NCBI GenBank assembly: GCA_016928995.1 | Contig: JAFGJS010000085.1 | Coordinates: forward strand, 1-64,000 | Reading direction: 5' to 3' | Source of the DNA: Candidatus Sumerlaeota bacterium | Lineage (GTDB): Bacteria; Sumerlaeota; Sumerlaeia; JAFGJS01 | DNA: 64,000 bases | Shown: one piece after another, positions 52,887 to 62,312 of the stretch | Layout of the letters: every line of letters starts with the position of its first letter | How positions within the stretch are numbered: the stretch's first letter is position 1 | Translations under genes and position numbers: made by a program | Notes under the pieces: generated by a model | What the model was told of the DNA's origin: nothing | Database searches by the model: none | What the model saw: the letters and a program-made list of their open reading frames with translations, nothing else

Positions 52887-53534
52887 TTATTCGCCCGCCG
52901 CTTGATGGCACATGCCTTCGCCGTGGCCGCGGTGATAGCGGTACGTGGGCAGTTCCACGCGCCGCTCGGGATGATGGCGGAGAATCCTCTTCAGCAGGTC
53001 GAAATCCATGGCGTAATCCAGCGATTCGTCGAATCCGCCCGCTTCCCGGAACACCTGCGGACGGGCGAAGAAAGTGGCACCGATCGCGCATTTCGACAAA
53101 TGGATCATTCGCGTAGGATCTTCCGCGTCAGGCACATAGAAATCGCTTTCCTGCGCCGCGACAATCTCCGCTCCCCCATGCAGGAACACCGCCTCCGGTT
53201 CGGCGCGCACGAGTTCCAGACGCCGTTCCAGGTGCTCCGGCAAATATTCGTCATCCGAATCGAGAAAAGTGATCCATTCCCCGCGCGACGCGGCGATGCC
53301 GGCGTTTCGCGCCGCCGAAAGACCCCGGTGGGCCTGCAGGAGATACAGGATGCGGCGATCCGCCAAGACGAACGGCCTCGCCGTCTCCCGTGTTTCATCC
53401 GTGCTGCCGTCGTCCACGATGATCAACTCCCAATCCTCGACGGACTGGGCAAGGACCGATCGCACCGCGCGCGTCAAGAGCTTCGCCCGGTTATAGGCGC
53501 ACAAAACAACGCTGACGCTGGGATTCCATTGCAT
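52887..53534 (-). CDS. Family GT2 glycosyltransferase
   Basis: A 215-residue GT-A fold enzyme with SVVLCAYNRAKLL at the N-terminus, VDDGSTDET for nucleotide-sugar binding, ARNAGIAASRGEWI and the DxD-like DSDDE metal site, then GGFDESLDYAMDFDLLKRI for the acceptor side. It is soluble and compact, with no membrane helices. It likely adds a sugar during surface glycan synthesis. It stands alone upstream of citrate synthase 2 on the same strand. Confidence 0.9.
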   Translation of the reverse strand: MQWNPSVSVVLCAYNRAKLLTRAVRSVLAQSVEDWELIIVDDGSTDETRETARPFVLADRRILYLLQAHRGLSAARNAGIAASRGEWITFLDSDDEYLPEHLERRLELVRAEPEAVFLHGGAEIVAAQESDFYVPDAEDPTRMIHLSKCAIGATFFARPQVFREAGGFDESLDYAMDFDLLKRILRHHPERRVELPTYRYHRGHGEGMCHQAAGE

Positions 53535-53834
53535 TCGTATCCCTTTGCTCGGCGCGCATCCTGTCCCATCGCCCGGTAAAAGGTCAATATGGAAATTAAG
53601 GGAAATCTGCGGTTTAATGCAATGTCTGCCGCTCTGGCTCTCAAAAATAATTGATGAGAACGGTTTGAGGGCGCATCAACAGAGCGAAATAAAGCAAAAT
53701 GATTTGGTTGCGGTGGACTGACAGCTCTTTTACAATCAATTTACTTGCATCTGACCACCTCCAGCGTCATGCGCGTTATATTAGGCGCATTTGATGGGAA
53801 AAAAATCCCTGAATCCAATCACAGGAGACGCGTC
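53535..53834. other. Gene-free upstream region of the VWA gene
   Basis: No coding frame or repeat was found. The interval is A/T-richer toward its right end. The short symmetric stretch GCGCGTTATATTAGGCGC at about 53769-53786 and a TTGCAT at about 53744 are possible promoter elements, but their spacing is wrong for a standard pair. The only firm signal is the AGGAG ribosome site of the next gene. Confidence 0.3.
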
Positions 53835-55196
53835 ATGAAAACCAAAAATTACACAGCCAGCCGGGGCGCCTTGGCGTTTACGCTGACTTTACTGCTGGCG
53901 TCGGCCGCCTTGCATCTCGCGGCGACAGCCGGAGAAGCGGAGAACTCGCAGAAAGTCAAAATGACGTCGATGTTGAGCGCATCCAAACTGCAAACCGGCA
54001 AGCCGCAATCGCTCTACTTGAAGGTGAGTCTCACTGGCTTCAAACAAGAAGCAGAGACGCACCGCACGCCGGTCAACGTGGCGCTGGTGCTCGACAAATC
54101 AGGCTCGATGACCGGCGAAAAGCTGGCCAAAGCCAAGGAAGCGGCGATTCAAGCGCTTAGCCGTTTGCGCGCCGATGACATTGTATCCGTCATCGCTTAT
54201 GACACGACGGTCAGCGTTGTCGTCCCGGCCACCAAAATGTCCAACCGGGACCGCATCATCGATCAGATCAACTCCATCGAAGCCGAGGGCAACACCGCCC
54301 TGTTCGCCGGAGTCAGCAAAGGCGCGGCGGAAGTGCGCAAGTTCTTTGACAACAGCCGTTACAACCACATCATCCTCCTTTCCGACGGTCTGGCGAACGT
54401 CGGTCCCAGCACACCCGCTGAGCTGGGCGATCTCGGCGCGTCGCTGATTAAGGAGGGAATCTCAGTCTCCACGCTCGGACTGGGACTGGATTACAACGAG
54501 GATTTGATGGCGCAGCTGTCGCGCAAGAGCGACGGGAACCATTACTTCGCCGAAACAGCGGATGATCTGGAGCGGATCTTCAACCGGGCGTTCGGCGGCA
54601 CGCTCGCCGTCGTGGCGCAGGACGTCGAGATCGCCATCGATTGCGAACCGGGGATGCGTCCCGTCCGCGTGCTGGGGCGCGAGGCGATGATCGACGGTCA
54701 GCGCGTGGCGTTGAAATTGAACCAGATCTACAGCGAGCACGAAAAGTATGTCCTGCTGGAGATCGAAGCGCCATCCGGCGAGGACAAAGCGTCGCGCAAA
54801 GTGGCGACAGTGAGCGTGAATTACCTGAACCTGATGACCCAGGAAAAAGACAGCATGCGGCAGGAGTTATCCGTAAGCTATACGGCGGACGAGGAACTGG
54901 CCTTGGCGTCGGAGGATCGTGAAGTGATGATCGCCGTGGTCGAGCAAATCAGCGCCGAAAAGAATCTGCTGGCGATGACGCTGCGCGACAAGGGCGAAGT
55001 TGAGAAAGCACGGGAACTGCTCTCCTCTAATTCGGCTTACCTGCTGTTCAACGCCGGCCGTTACAATTCAGAGAAATTGCGCTCTATCGGTTACGATAAT
55101 CAAAGCGACGCGGAAAATCTCGATCCAGCCAAATACCGGGAGCGCCGCAAGGTGATCCAGCAGCGCAACATGCAGCAACAGATGCAGACGTTCTAA
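53835..55196 (+). CDS. Secreted von Willebrand factor A domain protein
   Basis: A 453-residue exported protein with a signal peptide (residues about 10-32). The VWA domain (about residues 70-260) has an intact metal-ion site: ALVLDKSGSMTGEK, then EGNTALFAGVS and LLSDGLANVG. The C-terminal 180 residues form a beta-rich region (VLLEIEAPSGED, LSVSYTADEELAL) followed by a helical Gln-rich tail. AGGAG lies 7 nt before the ATG. Such proteins mediate adhesion or protein assembly in the envelope. No chaperone MoxR gene is adjacent. Confidence 0.88.
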   Translation: MKTKNYTASRGALAFTLTLLLASAALHLAATAGEAENSQKVKMTSMLSASKLQTGKPQSLYLKVSLTGFKQEAETHRTPVNVALVLDKSGSMTGEKLAKAKEAAIQALSRLRADDIVSVIAYDTTVSVVVPATKMSNRDRIIDQINSIEAEGNTALFAGVSKGAAEVRKFFDNSRYNHIILLSDGLANVGPSTPAELGDLGASLIKEGISVSTLGLGLDYNEDLMAQLSRKSDGNHYFAETADDLERIFNRAFGGTLAVVAQDVEIAIDCEPGMRPVRVLGREAMIDGQRVALKLNQIYSEHEKYVLLEIEAPSGEDKASRKVATVSVNYLNLMTQEKDSMRQELSVSYTADEELALASEDREVMIAVVEQISAEKNLLAMTLRDKGEVEKARELLSSNSAYLLFNAGRYNSEKLRSIGYDNQSDAENLDPAKYRERRKVIQQRNMQQQMQTF

Positions 55197-55225
55197 GAAC
55201 GTTGACATCGAATCCACGCCCAATC

Positions 55226-55270
55226 AAACCGCAAAGAGCGCCGGCCCTTTTTCAGCGCTCTTTGCGGTTT
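55226..55270 (+). terminator. Strong hairpin terminator
   Basis: A 16-bp perfect stem, AAACCGCAAAGAGCGC at 55226-55241 and GCGCTCTTTGCGGTTT at 55255-55270, with a 13-nt loop, about 30 bp beyond the VWA stop. The 3' side ends in TTTTG and continues T-rich. Confidence 0.8.
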
Positions 55271-55351
55271 TGAATTTCTTCTGTCGAAAAACCAACCGCG
55301 AATATTGCTTTCCTCATTTGACAAGGACGGCGGGACGCTGACAATAGCGGC

Positions 55352-57937
55352 ATGAGCGCATCGAACGCGACATCGGATGCGGAAAGTCCTGCTGCTTGGC
55401 GGAAAGCCATGCATTGGAGCGTGGACGCAGCGCTGCTGCTCGCGGCGCTGTTCATTTGCTTTCCCGCCTGGTTCGATATGCGCGTCTGCTCCAACGGCGC
55501 GGATTTTTACGCATTGCTGCTGCCGCATCACTATCTCAACCGCCAGGCGTGGCTCTCCGGCGTCGCGCCGCTGTGGAATCCATTCGTATTTTGCGGATCG
55601 CCGCTGGCCGCCACGATGCAGTCCAGCTCGCTTTATCCCTTCACTGCATGGAGCGTGTTCAGCGACGACATACTGGCCGGATTGAAGGCGTTCCGTTTGT
55701 TTCACGTCTGGCTGTTCGGCTGGCTCACGCTGCTTTGGCTGCGGCTGTATCATCGGCATGCGCGTTGGGCCGCGATGGCCGGCGCGCTGGCTGCGATGGC
55801 CTCGCTCTATGTCTGCGGGCATCGCGATCAGGTCAATCAACTGGCGACGCTGACCTGGCTGCCCGCCGCGCTTTGGTCCATGCAGGCGATGCTGCGGCGC
55901 ATCGAATCCGCCGGCGGCGCGGACTTGGCCTGGCGGCGCGCTCTGCGTCCGGCGTTGCTGCTGGCGGCGTGCTTCGCGTTGCAGGCGCTGGCGGGGAGTC
56001 CGCAATTCGCATTTTACACCCAGCTTGCCTGTCTCGGCATTCTGCTTTTCTGGGCCTATAACGGAAGCAAGAAGCATAAACTTAAACACTGCCACTACCT
56101 GTCAGCGGCTGCGCTGTTTATCGGCGCCGCAGCCCTGGGGGCCATGCTGGCCGCGATACAGCTGATCCCGGCTCGCGAGCTCTCGGCGCTCTCGGTGCGC
56201 CTTCTCGATGGATTCTCCTATGCTGCATTCAAATCGGTTACGCCGGATCAACTGCCCCGGCTGTTCTTTTACAATCCCTTTGGCGGCTTTGAACTGCCGC
56301 ACGATGAGTTCGGAGGTTTCTGGATCGGCTGGAGCGCGATGGCGCTCATCGCGCTGGGCTTGATCGCGGGCGGATTGCGGCGGCGCGCGGCATACGGACT
56401 GTTCGCCGCATGGGCATTGCTGATACTGCTGGCGCTGGGTTATTACACGCCGTTGTACCGGATTTTCTACACGGTCTTTTGGCCGCTGGCGAGACACTTT
56501 CGCGTTCCGGCGCGCGTGCTTTGTTTGACCTTGCCGATCCTCGCGTATCTCCTGTCATCCGCTCTGCAGAGCATCCCGGCGCGATCCAGTCGATGGCAGA
56601 CAGCGGTCGCGATGCTTTTCATTCTGGCGTTGCTGGCTGAACGGGCGTGGTATTTCAACGCACCGGCGATGCGGGAAACCGCCACGCAAATCCATGCGCG
56701 AAATCCCTGGCTGAACGCCCTGACGGACGCGAGTCCCGCCGGCGCGCCTGCGTTCGAGGAATACATCACCGATCCGGGCGGCGCTGAAAACACGCTGCGC
56801 CAATTGCAGCAGGATTGCGGCGTTGCGCAGCGCGTGTGGCGCTTGATGCCGGAAGACTCGAATATCTGCGCGCTGAGCACGACACGGCATTACACGAATC
56901 TGGCGGATGTGCGCGCTTTTGAACAGCAGGCAGGCATCGCCATGGAATCCGCCGCGACGCGCTCCGAAGCCTTTCCGGATTGGCGCGCCGGCGCCCCGCG
57001 CATCGTGCTGTCGCCCGCGAAACATCGCGCCATGCCCAACCTCAACGCAATTCTCGGGCTGCAAGAAATCGATGGATATGAGGAAGGGCTGAGCCCGACC
57101 TTGCGTTATCTGGATTTCATGCTCGAGTTTAACCGCGCGATGCGGCCCCTTCCGCATCGCGAATTGATGCGGCTGCTCGGCGTGGGTAAAATCATGTACG
57201 AATACCCATTGCCGCAGGAAATCCCGTTTGGACGCCCTGTTCCCTTGCCCTTGCGCGATTTATCGCAGCAAGAAGCCTGGGGCCGCATCGTGGACATGCC
57301 GGATTCACGGCCCATCGCGCAATGGATCGAGGCGATTGATGCGCGCATTGATCTCAGACATATCGACGGCCCCATGCGCCGATCACAGGGAAAACGGCCG
57401 CCTCGCGTGGAACCCGGCGCCGTGGGAGGTGAGCCGCTGTTGAAAATTTCAAAATACAACAATGTGAGTTACATGGATGCCGCGCCGGATCGGCCCTGGG
57501 GCTTGCTCCCGGAAGAATGGAAGATTGACGGGGAAGCCGCGTTGCCTGCGCAGCGGCCTGCGCATGAGGAATTGAGGCTGGCCGTCAGCCAGGCGCCGCG
57601 CATCGAACGGCCGGACCTGAACCGCTTGCGAATGGATTGGGATGCGCCATTGGAACGCGGGCGCTGGATGTGGATCTCGCAACAGCCTTATTCCGGTTGG
57701 CGCGCGAGGACTCTGGTGCATGGCGCATGGCGGGAAACGGATCTGCGCTCCGTCTGCGCGATCGGCAATTTAGCAGCTTGCCCAAAGGGCGCGGAAGCGC
57801 TTGAACTCTCCTTCGAACCGGACTCCTTCCGCGCGGGGCTTTTCATCACGCTGATGGCGCTGGCCGCCTGGCTTGCGCTCATCATCCTTCCGCCGCCGCG
57901 AGTCACGACAAACTGCGCACGCGTTCAATCGGGCTGA
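55352..57937 (+). CDS. YfhO-like polytopic membrane protein
   Basis: An 861-residue protein with about 10-12 hydrophobic helices in the first 430 residues and a large extracytoplasmic C-terminal region with one last helix near residues 835-855. The block APLWNPFVFCGSPLAATMQS followed by LYPFTAW is the pattern of the YfhO family (GT-C-like fold), which contributes to glycosylation of lipoteichoic acid or glycoproteins in characterised cases. No ribosome site is evident upstream of ATG 55352. Its 3' end overlaps the end of the convergent fliN gene by 35 bp. Confidence 0.75.
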   Translation: MSASNATSDAESPAAWRKAMHWSVDAALLLAALFICFPAWFDMRVCSNGADFYALLLPHHYLNRQAWLSGVAPLWNPFVFCGSPLAATMQSSSLYPFTAWSVFSDDILAGLKAFRLFHVWLFGWLTLLWLRLYHRHARWAAMAGALAAMASLYVCGHRDQVNQLATLTWLPAALWSMQAMLRRIESAGGADLAWRRALRPALLLAACFALQALAGSPQFAFYTQLACLGILLFWAYNGSKKHKLKHCHYLSAAALFIGAAALGAMLAAIQLIPARELSALSVRLLDGFSYAAFKSVTPDQLPRLFFYNPFGGFELPHDEFGGFWIGWSAMALIALGLIAGGLRRRAAYGLFAAWALLILLALGYYTPLYRIFYTVFWPLARHFRVPARVLCLTLPILAYLLSSALQSIPARSSRWQTAVAMLFILALLAERAWYFNAPAMRETATQIHARNPWLNALTDASPAGAPAFEEYITDPGGAENTLRQLQQDCGVAQRVWRLMPEDSNICALSTTRHYTNLADVRAFEQQAGIAMESAATRSEAFPDWRAGAPRIVLSPAKHRAMPNLNAILGLQEIDGYEEGLSPTLRYLDFMLEFNRAMRPLPHRELMRLLGVGKIMYEYPLPQEIPFGRPVPLPLRDLSQQEAWGRIVDMPDSRPIAQWIEAIDARIDLRHIDGPMRRSQGKRPPRVEPGAVGGEPLLKISKYNNVSYMDAAPDRPWGLLPEEWKIDGEAALPAQRPAHEELRLAVSQAPRIERPDLNRLRMDWDAPLERGRWMWISQQPYSGWRARTLVHGAWRETDLRSVCAIGNLAACPKGAEALELSFEPDSFRAGLFITLMALAAWLALIILPPPRVTTNCARVQSG

Positions 57938-58346
57938 TGATCTCGGTCAGACGCACGCCGAAACGTTCATTCATCACAACCACCTCGCCCTTGGCGATCA
58001 GCTTGTCATTGACCAATATCTCAAAAGGCTCGCCCACAAGTTTGTTCAGTTCCACCACGGAGCCTGGCCCCAACTGCAGCAAATCGTTCAACAGCATACG
58101 CGTCCGGCCGACTTCAACCTTGACCGTCAGCGGAATATCCAACAGGAAATCCAGATTCATCCGGCCGTCCTCGACTCCATTACCATTGGCTTTTCCCGCG
58201 GATTGAGCCTGCGGCCGCTCATTGCGCAGCTCCTCCACGACCGGCTTGGTCGCGCCGGCCCGAGCCGGTTGCGCGGTCGCTTCGCGGGGTTTATCCGACA
58301 CGCCCTGGTCACCGAGCATGTTTTCAAAGGGATTTTCGTCGCTCAT
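57903..58346 (-). CDS. fliN: Flagellar motor switch protein FliN
   Basis: Part of the C-ring that sets rotation direction and drives export. The 147-residue protein has a disordered, Ala/Gln-rich N-terminus (1-65) and the SpoA domain (about 65-145): LDFLLDIPLTVKVEVGRTR, LGPGSVVELNKLVGEPFEI, and KGEVVVMNERFGVRLTEII. A GGGAG precedes the ATG. It starts 5 bp after fliM ends, at the promoter-distal end of the motor operon. Confidence 0.96.
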   Translation of the reverse strand: MSDENPFENMLGDQGVSDKPREATAQPARAGATKPVVEELRNERPQAQSAGKANGNGVEDGRMNLDFLLDIPLTVKVEVGRTRMLLNDLLQLGPGSVVELNKLVGEPFEILVNDKLIAKGEVVVMNERFGVRLTEIISPIERVRSLS

Positions 58347-58351
58347 CAGTC

Positions 58352-59374
58352 CTAATCTCCCTTCCGTGGCATTACTTTTGTAATCTTCAGGGCATGGTTG
58401 CCACGGAATTTGCCGAGGCGCCCCTGAAATTTCGGAATTTTCTCCACATACATCGTCAGCGGAGTATATTGATCCTGATTCAAGGGAATGATGTCTCCCC
58501 GCTTGAGTTGCATCAAATCTCTCCCGCTGATCTGCATACTCCCCAGCTCCACGGCCAATTCCAGAGAAGACTCCCCTAAATTATCTTTCAAATTTGAAGT
58601 CCAGCTCCTGCTCGCCTCATCCGGATTGTTCCGGGAGACGCCAGATTTCAATTTATCACGAATAGGCTCCAGCATCGAAAACGGCAGGCAAAACTTTAAT
58701 CTGCCGACGCTTTCCTCCAACTCCACTTCCATGTTGACGCCGATGACGCTATCGCTGCCCGTGACTACGTTGACGAACTGCGGATTGACCTCGCTGCCGA
58801 TATGCGTGATGTTCGCGGGAATCACCGACGACCACGCGTTCTGATAATCGTGCAAAACCATATCAATCACCATGCGGACGATCCGCTGTTCGATCGGCGT
58901 AAAATCGCGCCCCTCCATCTTCACATGGCCGCGCCCATGCCCGCCGAAAAAGTGGTCGATGAAGGCGAACACCAACCGGCCTTCCATGATGCAGACCCCC
59001 AGGCCTTTCAGGGGATCCATCTTGAAAATATGCAGACTGGAGGGCAACGGCACGGTGCGCATGAATTCGCTGAATTTCACATTTTCCTGCGACAGCACAT
59101 TGACGTCGATCGAACGCCGCGTAGCCGCGCCGATCGTCGAACGGAATGCGCGCGCGAATTTATCATGCACCATCTCCAGCCCCGGCATGTTCCCTCGCAC
59201 AACCCGGTCCTGGCTGGTGAAATCAAATCGCGGATACTCGGGCTGCGGCGGCTGTTGATCTTGCTCCTCGACAGCGAGGGCTTCCGGCGGCGTTTCCGGC
59301 GCCGTTTCCACTTCGCCCGCGCCGATGCCCTGAAGCAGGGCGTCCACTTCATCCTGTGATAGAATCTGGCTCAT
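58352..59374 (-). CDS. fliM: Flagellar motor switch protein FliM
   Basis: C-ring protein that binds phospho-CheY and couples it to FliG. The 340-residue product starts with the CheY-binding peptide (MSQILSQDEVDALLQGI), then the CheC-like middle domain (FMRTVPLPSSLHIFKMDPL, FIDHFFGGHG) and the C-terminal SpoA domain (DLMQLKRGDIIPLNQ). The start at 59374 follows GAGG by 6 nt and fits the family. It lies 96 bp after fliL. Confidence 0.97.
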   Translation of the reverse strand: MSQILSQDEVDALLQGIGAGEVETAPETPPEALAVEEQDQQPPQPEYPRFDFTSQDRVVRGNMPGLEMVHDKFARAFRSTIGAATRRSIDVNVLSQENVKFSEFMRTVPLPSSLHIFKMDPLKGLGVCIMEGRLVFAFIDHFFGGHGRGHVKMEGRDFTPIEQRIVRMVIDMVLHDYQNAWSSVIPANITHIGSEVNPQFVNVVTGSDSVIGVNMEVELEESVGRLKFCLPFSMLEPIRDKLKSGVSRNNPDEASRSWTSNLKDNLGESSLELAVELGSMQISGRDLMQLKRGDIIPLNQDQYTPLTMYVEKIPKFQGRLGKFRGNHALKITKVMPRKGD

Positions 59375-59470
59375 AATACGCCTCGCCAATCGGCCTTTGC
59401 CGCCGCTCTCGCTTTCTCACGCTGGTTCAGACTACGATGAAAGCGATCACGCACGGTCGAAATCCAAGGA

Positions 59471-59971
59471 TCACTGAATCAAAAACTGCTTGATCAACAC
59501 ATCCTGCACATTGGACGCGTCGATCACCGTGTCCAGCCGTCCGCGGATTTCATTTTTTAAATCCGTCAATCCATCTTTCGAACTCAGATCCGCCGTCGAT
59601 TTCTCATTCATGATGTTGATCAGCATGTCCGTCAGCTGCGGCTCTCGATTCAACAGCCTCTCCTTCAATGCCTCGTCCGCCTCGGGGATCACTACAGTGA
59701 TCTGCAAATGGCAATATGAACGCGGCTCCTTCAAGTTGAAAACTTGCTTCGTCTGCGGCACGTCCAGATACGCCAGTGCGACTTCATCACCCTCGGAACC
59801 GGCGCCGTTTCCAGTTTCACCTTCCTCTGCCGGGGCTTTGGCGAAAATCTGCTGATACCCGATGAATCCGCCGGCCCCCAGCGCCGCCAACACCACGACG
59901 CCGATGATGATCAACGGCAGTTTGCTTTTTTTCGCGGCATCGGCCGCCTGAGTTTGGTTATCTTTGGCCAT
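59471..59971 (-). CDS. fliL: Flagellar basal-body-associated protein FliL
   Basis: A 166-residue single-pass inner-membrane protein: membrane helix at about residues 18-40 (LPLIIIGVVVLAALGAGGFI), an acidic linker, and the periplasmic SPFH-like domain ending in the typical IDASNVQDVLIKQFLIQ. FliL rings surround stator units and stabilise them. It is placed between motB and fliM in the motor operon, 6 bp after motB. Confidence 0.95.
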   Translation of the reverse strand: MAKDNQTQAADAAKKSKLPLIIIGVVVLAALGAGGFIGYQQIFAKAPAEEGETGNGAGSEGDEVALAYLDVPQTKQVFNLKEPRSYCHLQITVVIPEADEALKERLLNREPQLTDMLINIMNEKSTADLSSKDGLTDLKNEIRGRLDTVIDASNVQDVLIKQFLIQ

Positions 59972-59977
59972 CGTTGC

Positions 59978-60667
59978 TCACTCCGGCTTGGTTTGAATCT
60001 TTGTGTTAATCACGATCTCCACTTCGTCGGCGCCCGGCCGGCCCATTCCCCGAAACGACAACCGCGCCGGCTCCAGGGCGGAACGTCCCAGCAAATGCTG
60101 CTGCACGTTGAATGCGCGGCGCGTGGCCAGTTCCAGATGCGAAGCGAAGCGGCTCTGAACCGGCAAAGGGCCGCCCTCCGCATGACCCTCCACTTGCACA
60201 TCGAATTCCAGCCGGTTGAGCGCCGGAATCAACGCGCCGAGCATTTTGGACGCCTGGGACCGCAACAGCGCCTCGCCCGGCTCAAAGAGCAGCGCCGAGT
60301 TAAACTTCAGATGCACGCCGCGCGGCGATGTGTATAATTGCACATCGCTAAACTCTTCCTGGTTGAGCAATTCGCTGAAACTGACGACGACCGCCTCTTC
60401 GGTGATCAGCGGATCGTCCACCCTCGGCGTCGCCGGCATCAGCGACACAGGATCGATGAACGTGCCGTTGCCCGAGGAATCCAGCATTTCGAAAGGCGTG
60501 GTCATTTCCATCAGATTCTCTTTCACTTTTTTGTTGTCCATCGACGACATCGTCAGCAGCAGCACGAAAAACGTGAGCAGCAGCGTGATCAAATCGCTGA
60601 AGGTCAACATCCATCCGTTCGGATCCGGACTCTCGTCCGGCACTTCGATGTATTTGACTCGCGCCAT
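59978..60667 (-). CDS. motB: Motor stator protein MotB
   Basis: A 229-residue stator subunit with one N-terminal membrane helix carrying the ion-binding aspartate (WMLTFSDLITLLLTFF, D25) and a periplasmic OmpA-like peptidoglycan-binding domain (about residues 110-220) with VEGHAEGGPLP. It is somewhat short compared with typical MotB. It lies 16 bp downstream of the MotB-like paralogue and 6 bp upstream of fliL. The Asp identifies this as the functional ion-conducting B subunit of the pair. Confidence 0.92.
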   Translation of the reverse strand: MARVKYIEVPDESPDPNGWMLTFSDLITLLLTFFVLLLTMSSMDNKKVKENLMEMTTPFEMLDSSGNGTFIDPVSLMPATPRVDDPLITEEAVVVSFSELLNQEEFSDVQLYTSPRGVHLKFNSALLFEPGEALLRSQASKMLGALIPALNRLEFDVQVEGHAEGGPLPVQSRFASHLELATRRAFNVQQHLLGRSALEPARLSFRGMGRPGADEVEIVINTKIQTKPE

Positions 60668-60683
60668 CGTTCCGTCGCTTTCC

Positions 60684-61490
60684 TCAACGCCACACCGAAT
60701 CCCTTACATATCGCTCGCGGCCTGTTTCATCGACGACCTTGCGAAACGTCCGGTTGCCGATGCGCACTTCGAAGGGATAGGCCCGGATGCGCGAATCGTT
60801 CGCGCCGTCCACCACCACTAATTCCACCCGCGAATTCAGCCAGGGCAGATCTTCGCTGGCAAAAGGCCGCGCGCTGCCGTAGGCCGCCGTCTCAAGGCGG
60901 CTTTCATGAATCCCTCCGCTTTGCAGCAGCGCGTCCGACGCCGCCATCGACCGTTGCATCGCATGCAGCCATTCCCGCCGCTCCACATCCGGTTCGTTGC
61001 GTTGCGGATCCCCGGCCTCGTGTCCCTCCACCCGCACAATGCGATCCGAGCGGGAAAGCAAGCGAGCCATCTCCTGCAAAATCGCCCGGCCCTGCGCCGA
61101 AACCGTCGTTGGATCGTCTTCCGCGATCAAATATCCCGGCAGCATCAGGGCCAGATCGTTGTCCCGCAGATAAACCTTCACGTCGCCGTCCACATGCATC
61201 TTGCTCAGCAATTTCGAAAAATGCTGGTTCAGATCCTTCACCCGCAATGCAGGCTTGTCTCCCAGGTCCAGTTCGAGCTGCGCTCCGGGTCCGTCGTCCA
61301 AAGCGCTCGCCGCGCCGAACTCCGAGAGCAGCGAACCAACCGCCAGCCGGCTTCGCACCTCATCCACCACGGCCATCGAATTCATCAGAATGAAGAACGT
61401 GAGCAGAATCAACATGAGCGAAGTGAACAGCACCGTGCCCGGATCCGAGCCGCGCGGAATGATTCGCTTTTTGATTTTCTGATTCGCCAT
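60684..61490 (-). CDS. MotB-like stator paralogue lacking the ion-binding Asp
   Basis: The 268-residue protein aligns with MotB: N-terminal helix at about residues 18-40 (GTVLFTSLMLILLTFFILM) and a C-terminal OmpA-like domain (VEGHEAGDPQRN, WLNSRVELVVV). At the ion-binding position it has Ser24 (FTSL) where its neighbour has Asp25 (FSDL), so it should not conduct by itself. It lies between motA and motB in one operon. It may pair with true MotB in a mixed stator, or anchor stators to peptidoglycan. Confidence 0.85.
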   Translation of the reverse strand: MANQKIKKRIIPRGSDPGTVLFTSLMLILLTFFILMNSMAVVDEVRSRLAVGSLLSEFGAASALDDGPGAQLELDLGDKPALRVKDLNQHFSKLLSKMHVDGDVKVYLRDNDLALMLPGYLIAEDDPTTVSAQGRAILQEMARLLSRSDRIVRVEGHEAGDPQRNEPDVERREWLHAMQRSMAASDALLQSGGIHESRLETAAYGSARPFASEDLPWLNSRVELVVVDGANDSRIRAYPFEVRIGNRTFRKVVDETGRERYVRDSVWR

Positions 61491-61550
61491 GCCTTCTTGC
61501 CCTAGCCGTTCTTAATCTTTTAAATCCCGCTCTGCTGATGCGGCGCCGTA

Positions 61551-62312
61551 TTATTGAAATTGCGATTCGCGCTTCGCCGGCTGCAGGTACGCATGCAGTT
61601 TTTGTTCCACGATGCGCGGATTATCCCCGGCGGCGATGGCCATGATCCCCTCGCGCGTCAGTTGACGGACGTCCAGTTCCTCCCTGCTGCGCAGCCTGAG
61701 TTTCGCCGCAAGCGGATTGAACAGCACATTCGCCAGAATCGCGCCGTAGAACGTCGTGAGCAGCGCCACCGCCATCGCCGGACCAATCGCCGAAGGATCG
61801 CTCATGTTCTGCAGCATCTGCACCAGTCCGATCAGCGTGCCCACCATCCCCATCGCCGGAGAAAGCATGCCCATCGTGGATAAAATTTCCGCGCCCCGCT
61901 TATGCCGGCTCTCGATCGCTTCGATCTCCAGCGTCAGGATGTTCTCAATCGCATCCGGCTCCTGACCGTCCACCGCGAGCTGAATGCCGCGCTGCACGAA
62001 AAGGTCGTCGACTTCCTTCGACGCGTTTTCCAGCGCCAGAATTCCATCGCGCCGGGCCTGGCTGGAAAATGCCACCAGCTGGTGAATCATCTCGGTCTGG
62101 GAGAATTTCTTGAACAGCACGGTGTTCTTCACCACGCTGAAAACCTTCATCACTTCTCCCAGGGGAAAGGCGATCAATGTCGCGCCGATTGTGCCGCCGA
62201 TCACGATCAATATGGACGGAACATCCAGAAACGCCTGCATGTTCGACGGGCCAATAGCCATAAACACCAAGCCGAACGCCGCCAGCGTGCCGATAATTGT
62301 CGCTATATCCAT
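61551..62312 (-). CDS. motA: Motor stator protein MotA (PomA-like)
   Basis: A 253-residue four-helix membrane protein, the ion-channel A subunit of the flagellar stator. MGMVGTLIGLVQMLQNMSD and AVALLTTFYGAILAN match the PomA/MotA group, and the cytoplasmic loop (about residues 55-145) is acidic and basic as expected. The close likeness to PomA around the channel helices hints at sodium use, but this cannot be proven from sequence. It is the first gene of the operon running to fliN. GAGG lies 4 nt before the ATG. Confidence 0.95.
   Translation of the reverse strand: MDIATIIGTLAAFGLVFMAIGPSNMQAFLDVPSILIVIGGTIGATLIAFPLGEVMKVFSVVKNTVLFKKFSQTEMIHQLVAFSSQARRDGILALENASKEVDDLFVQRGIQLAVDGQEPDAIENILTLEIEAIESRHKRGAEILSTMGMLSPAMGMVGTLIGLVQMLQNMSDPSAIGPAMAVALLTTFYGAILANVLFNPLAAKLRLRSREELDVRQLTREGIMAIAAGDNPRIVEQKLHAYLQPAKRESQFQ

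Noticed and set aside
51456-53579. 707-codon plus-strand frame across citrate synthase 2 and GT2
   Set aside because: Covers two clear minus-strand genes and has no protein-like pattern.
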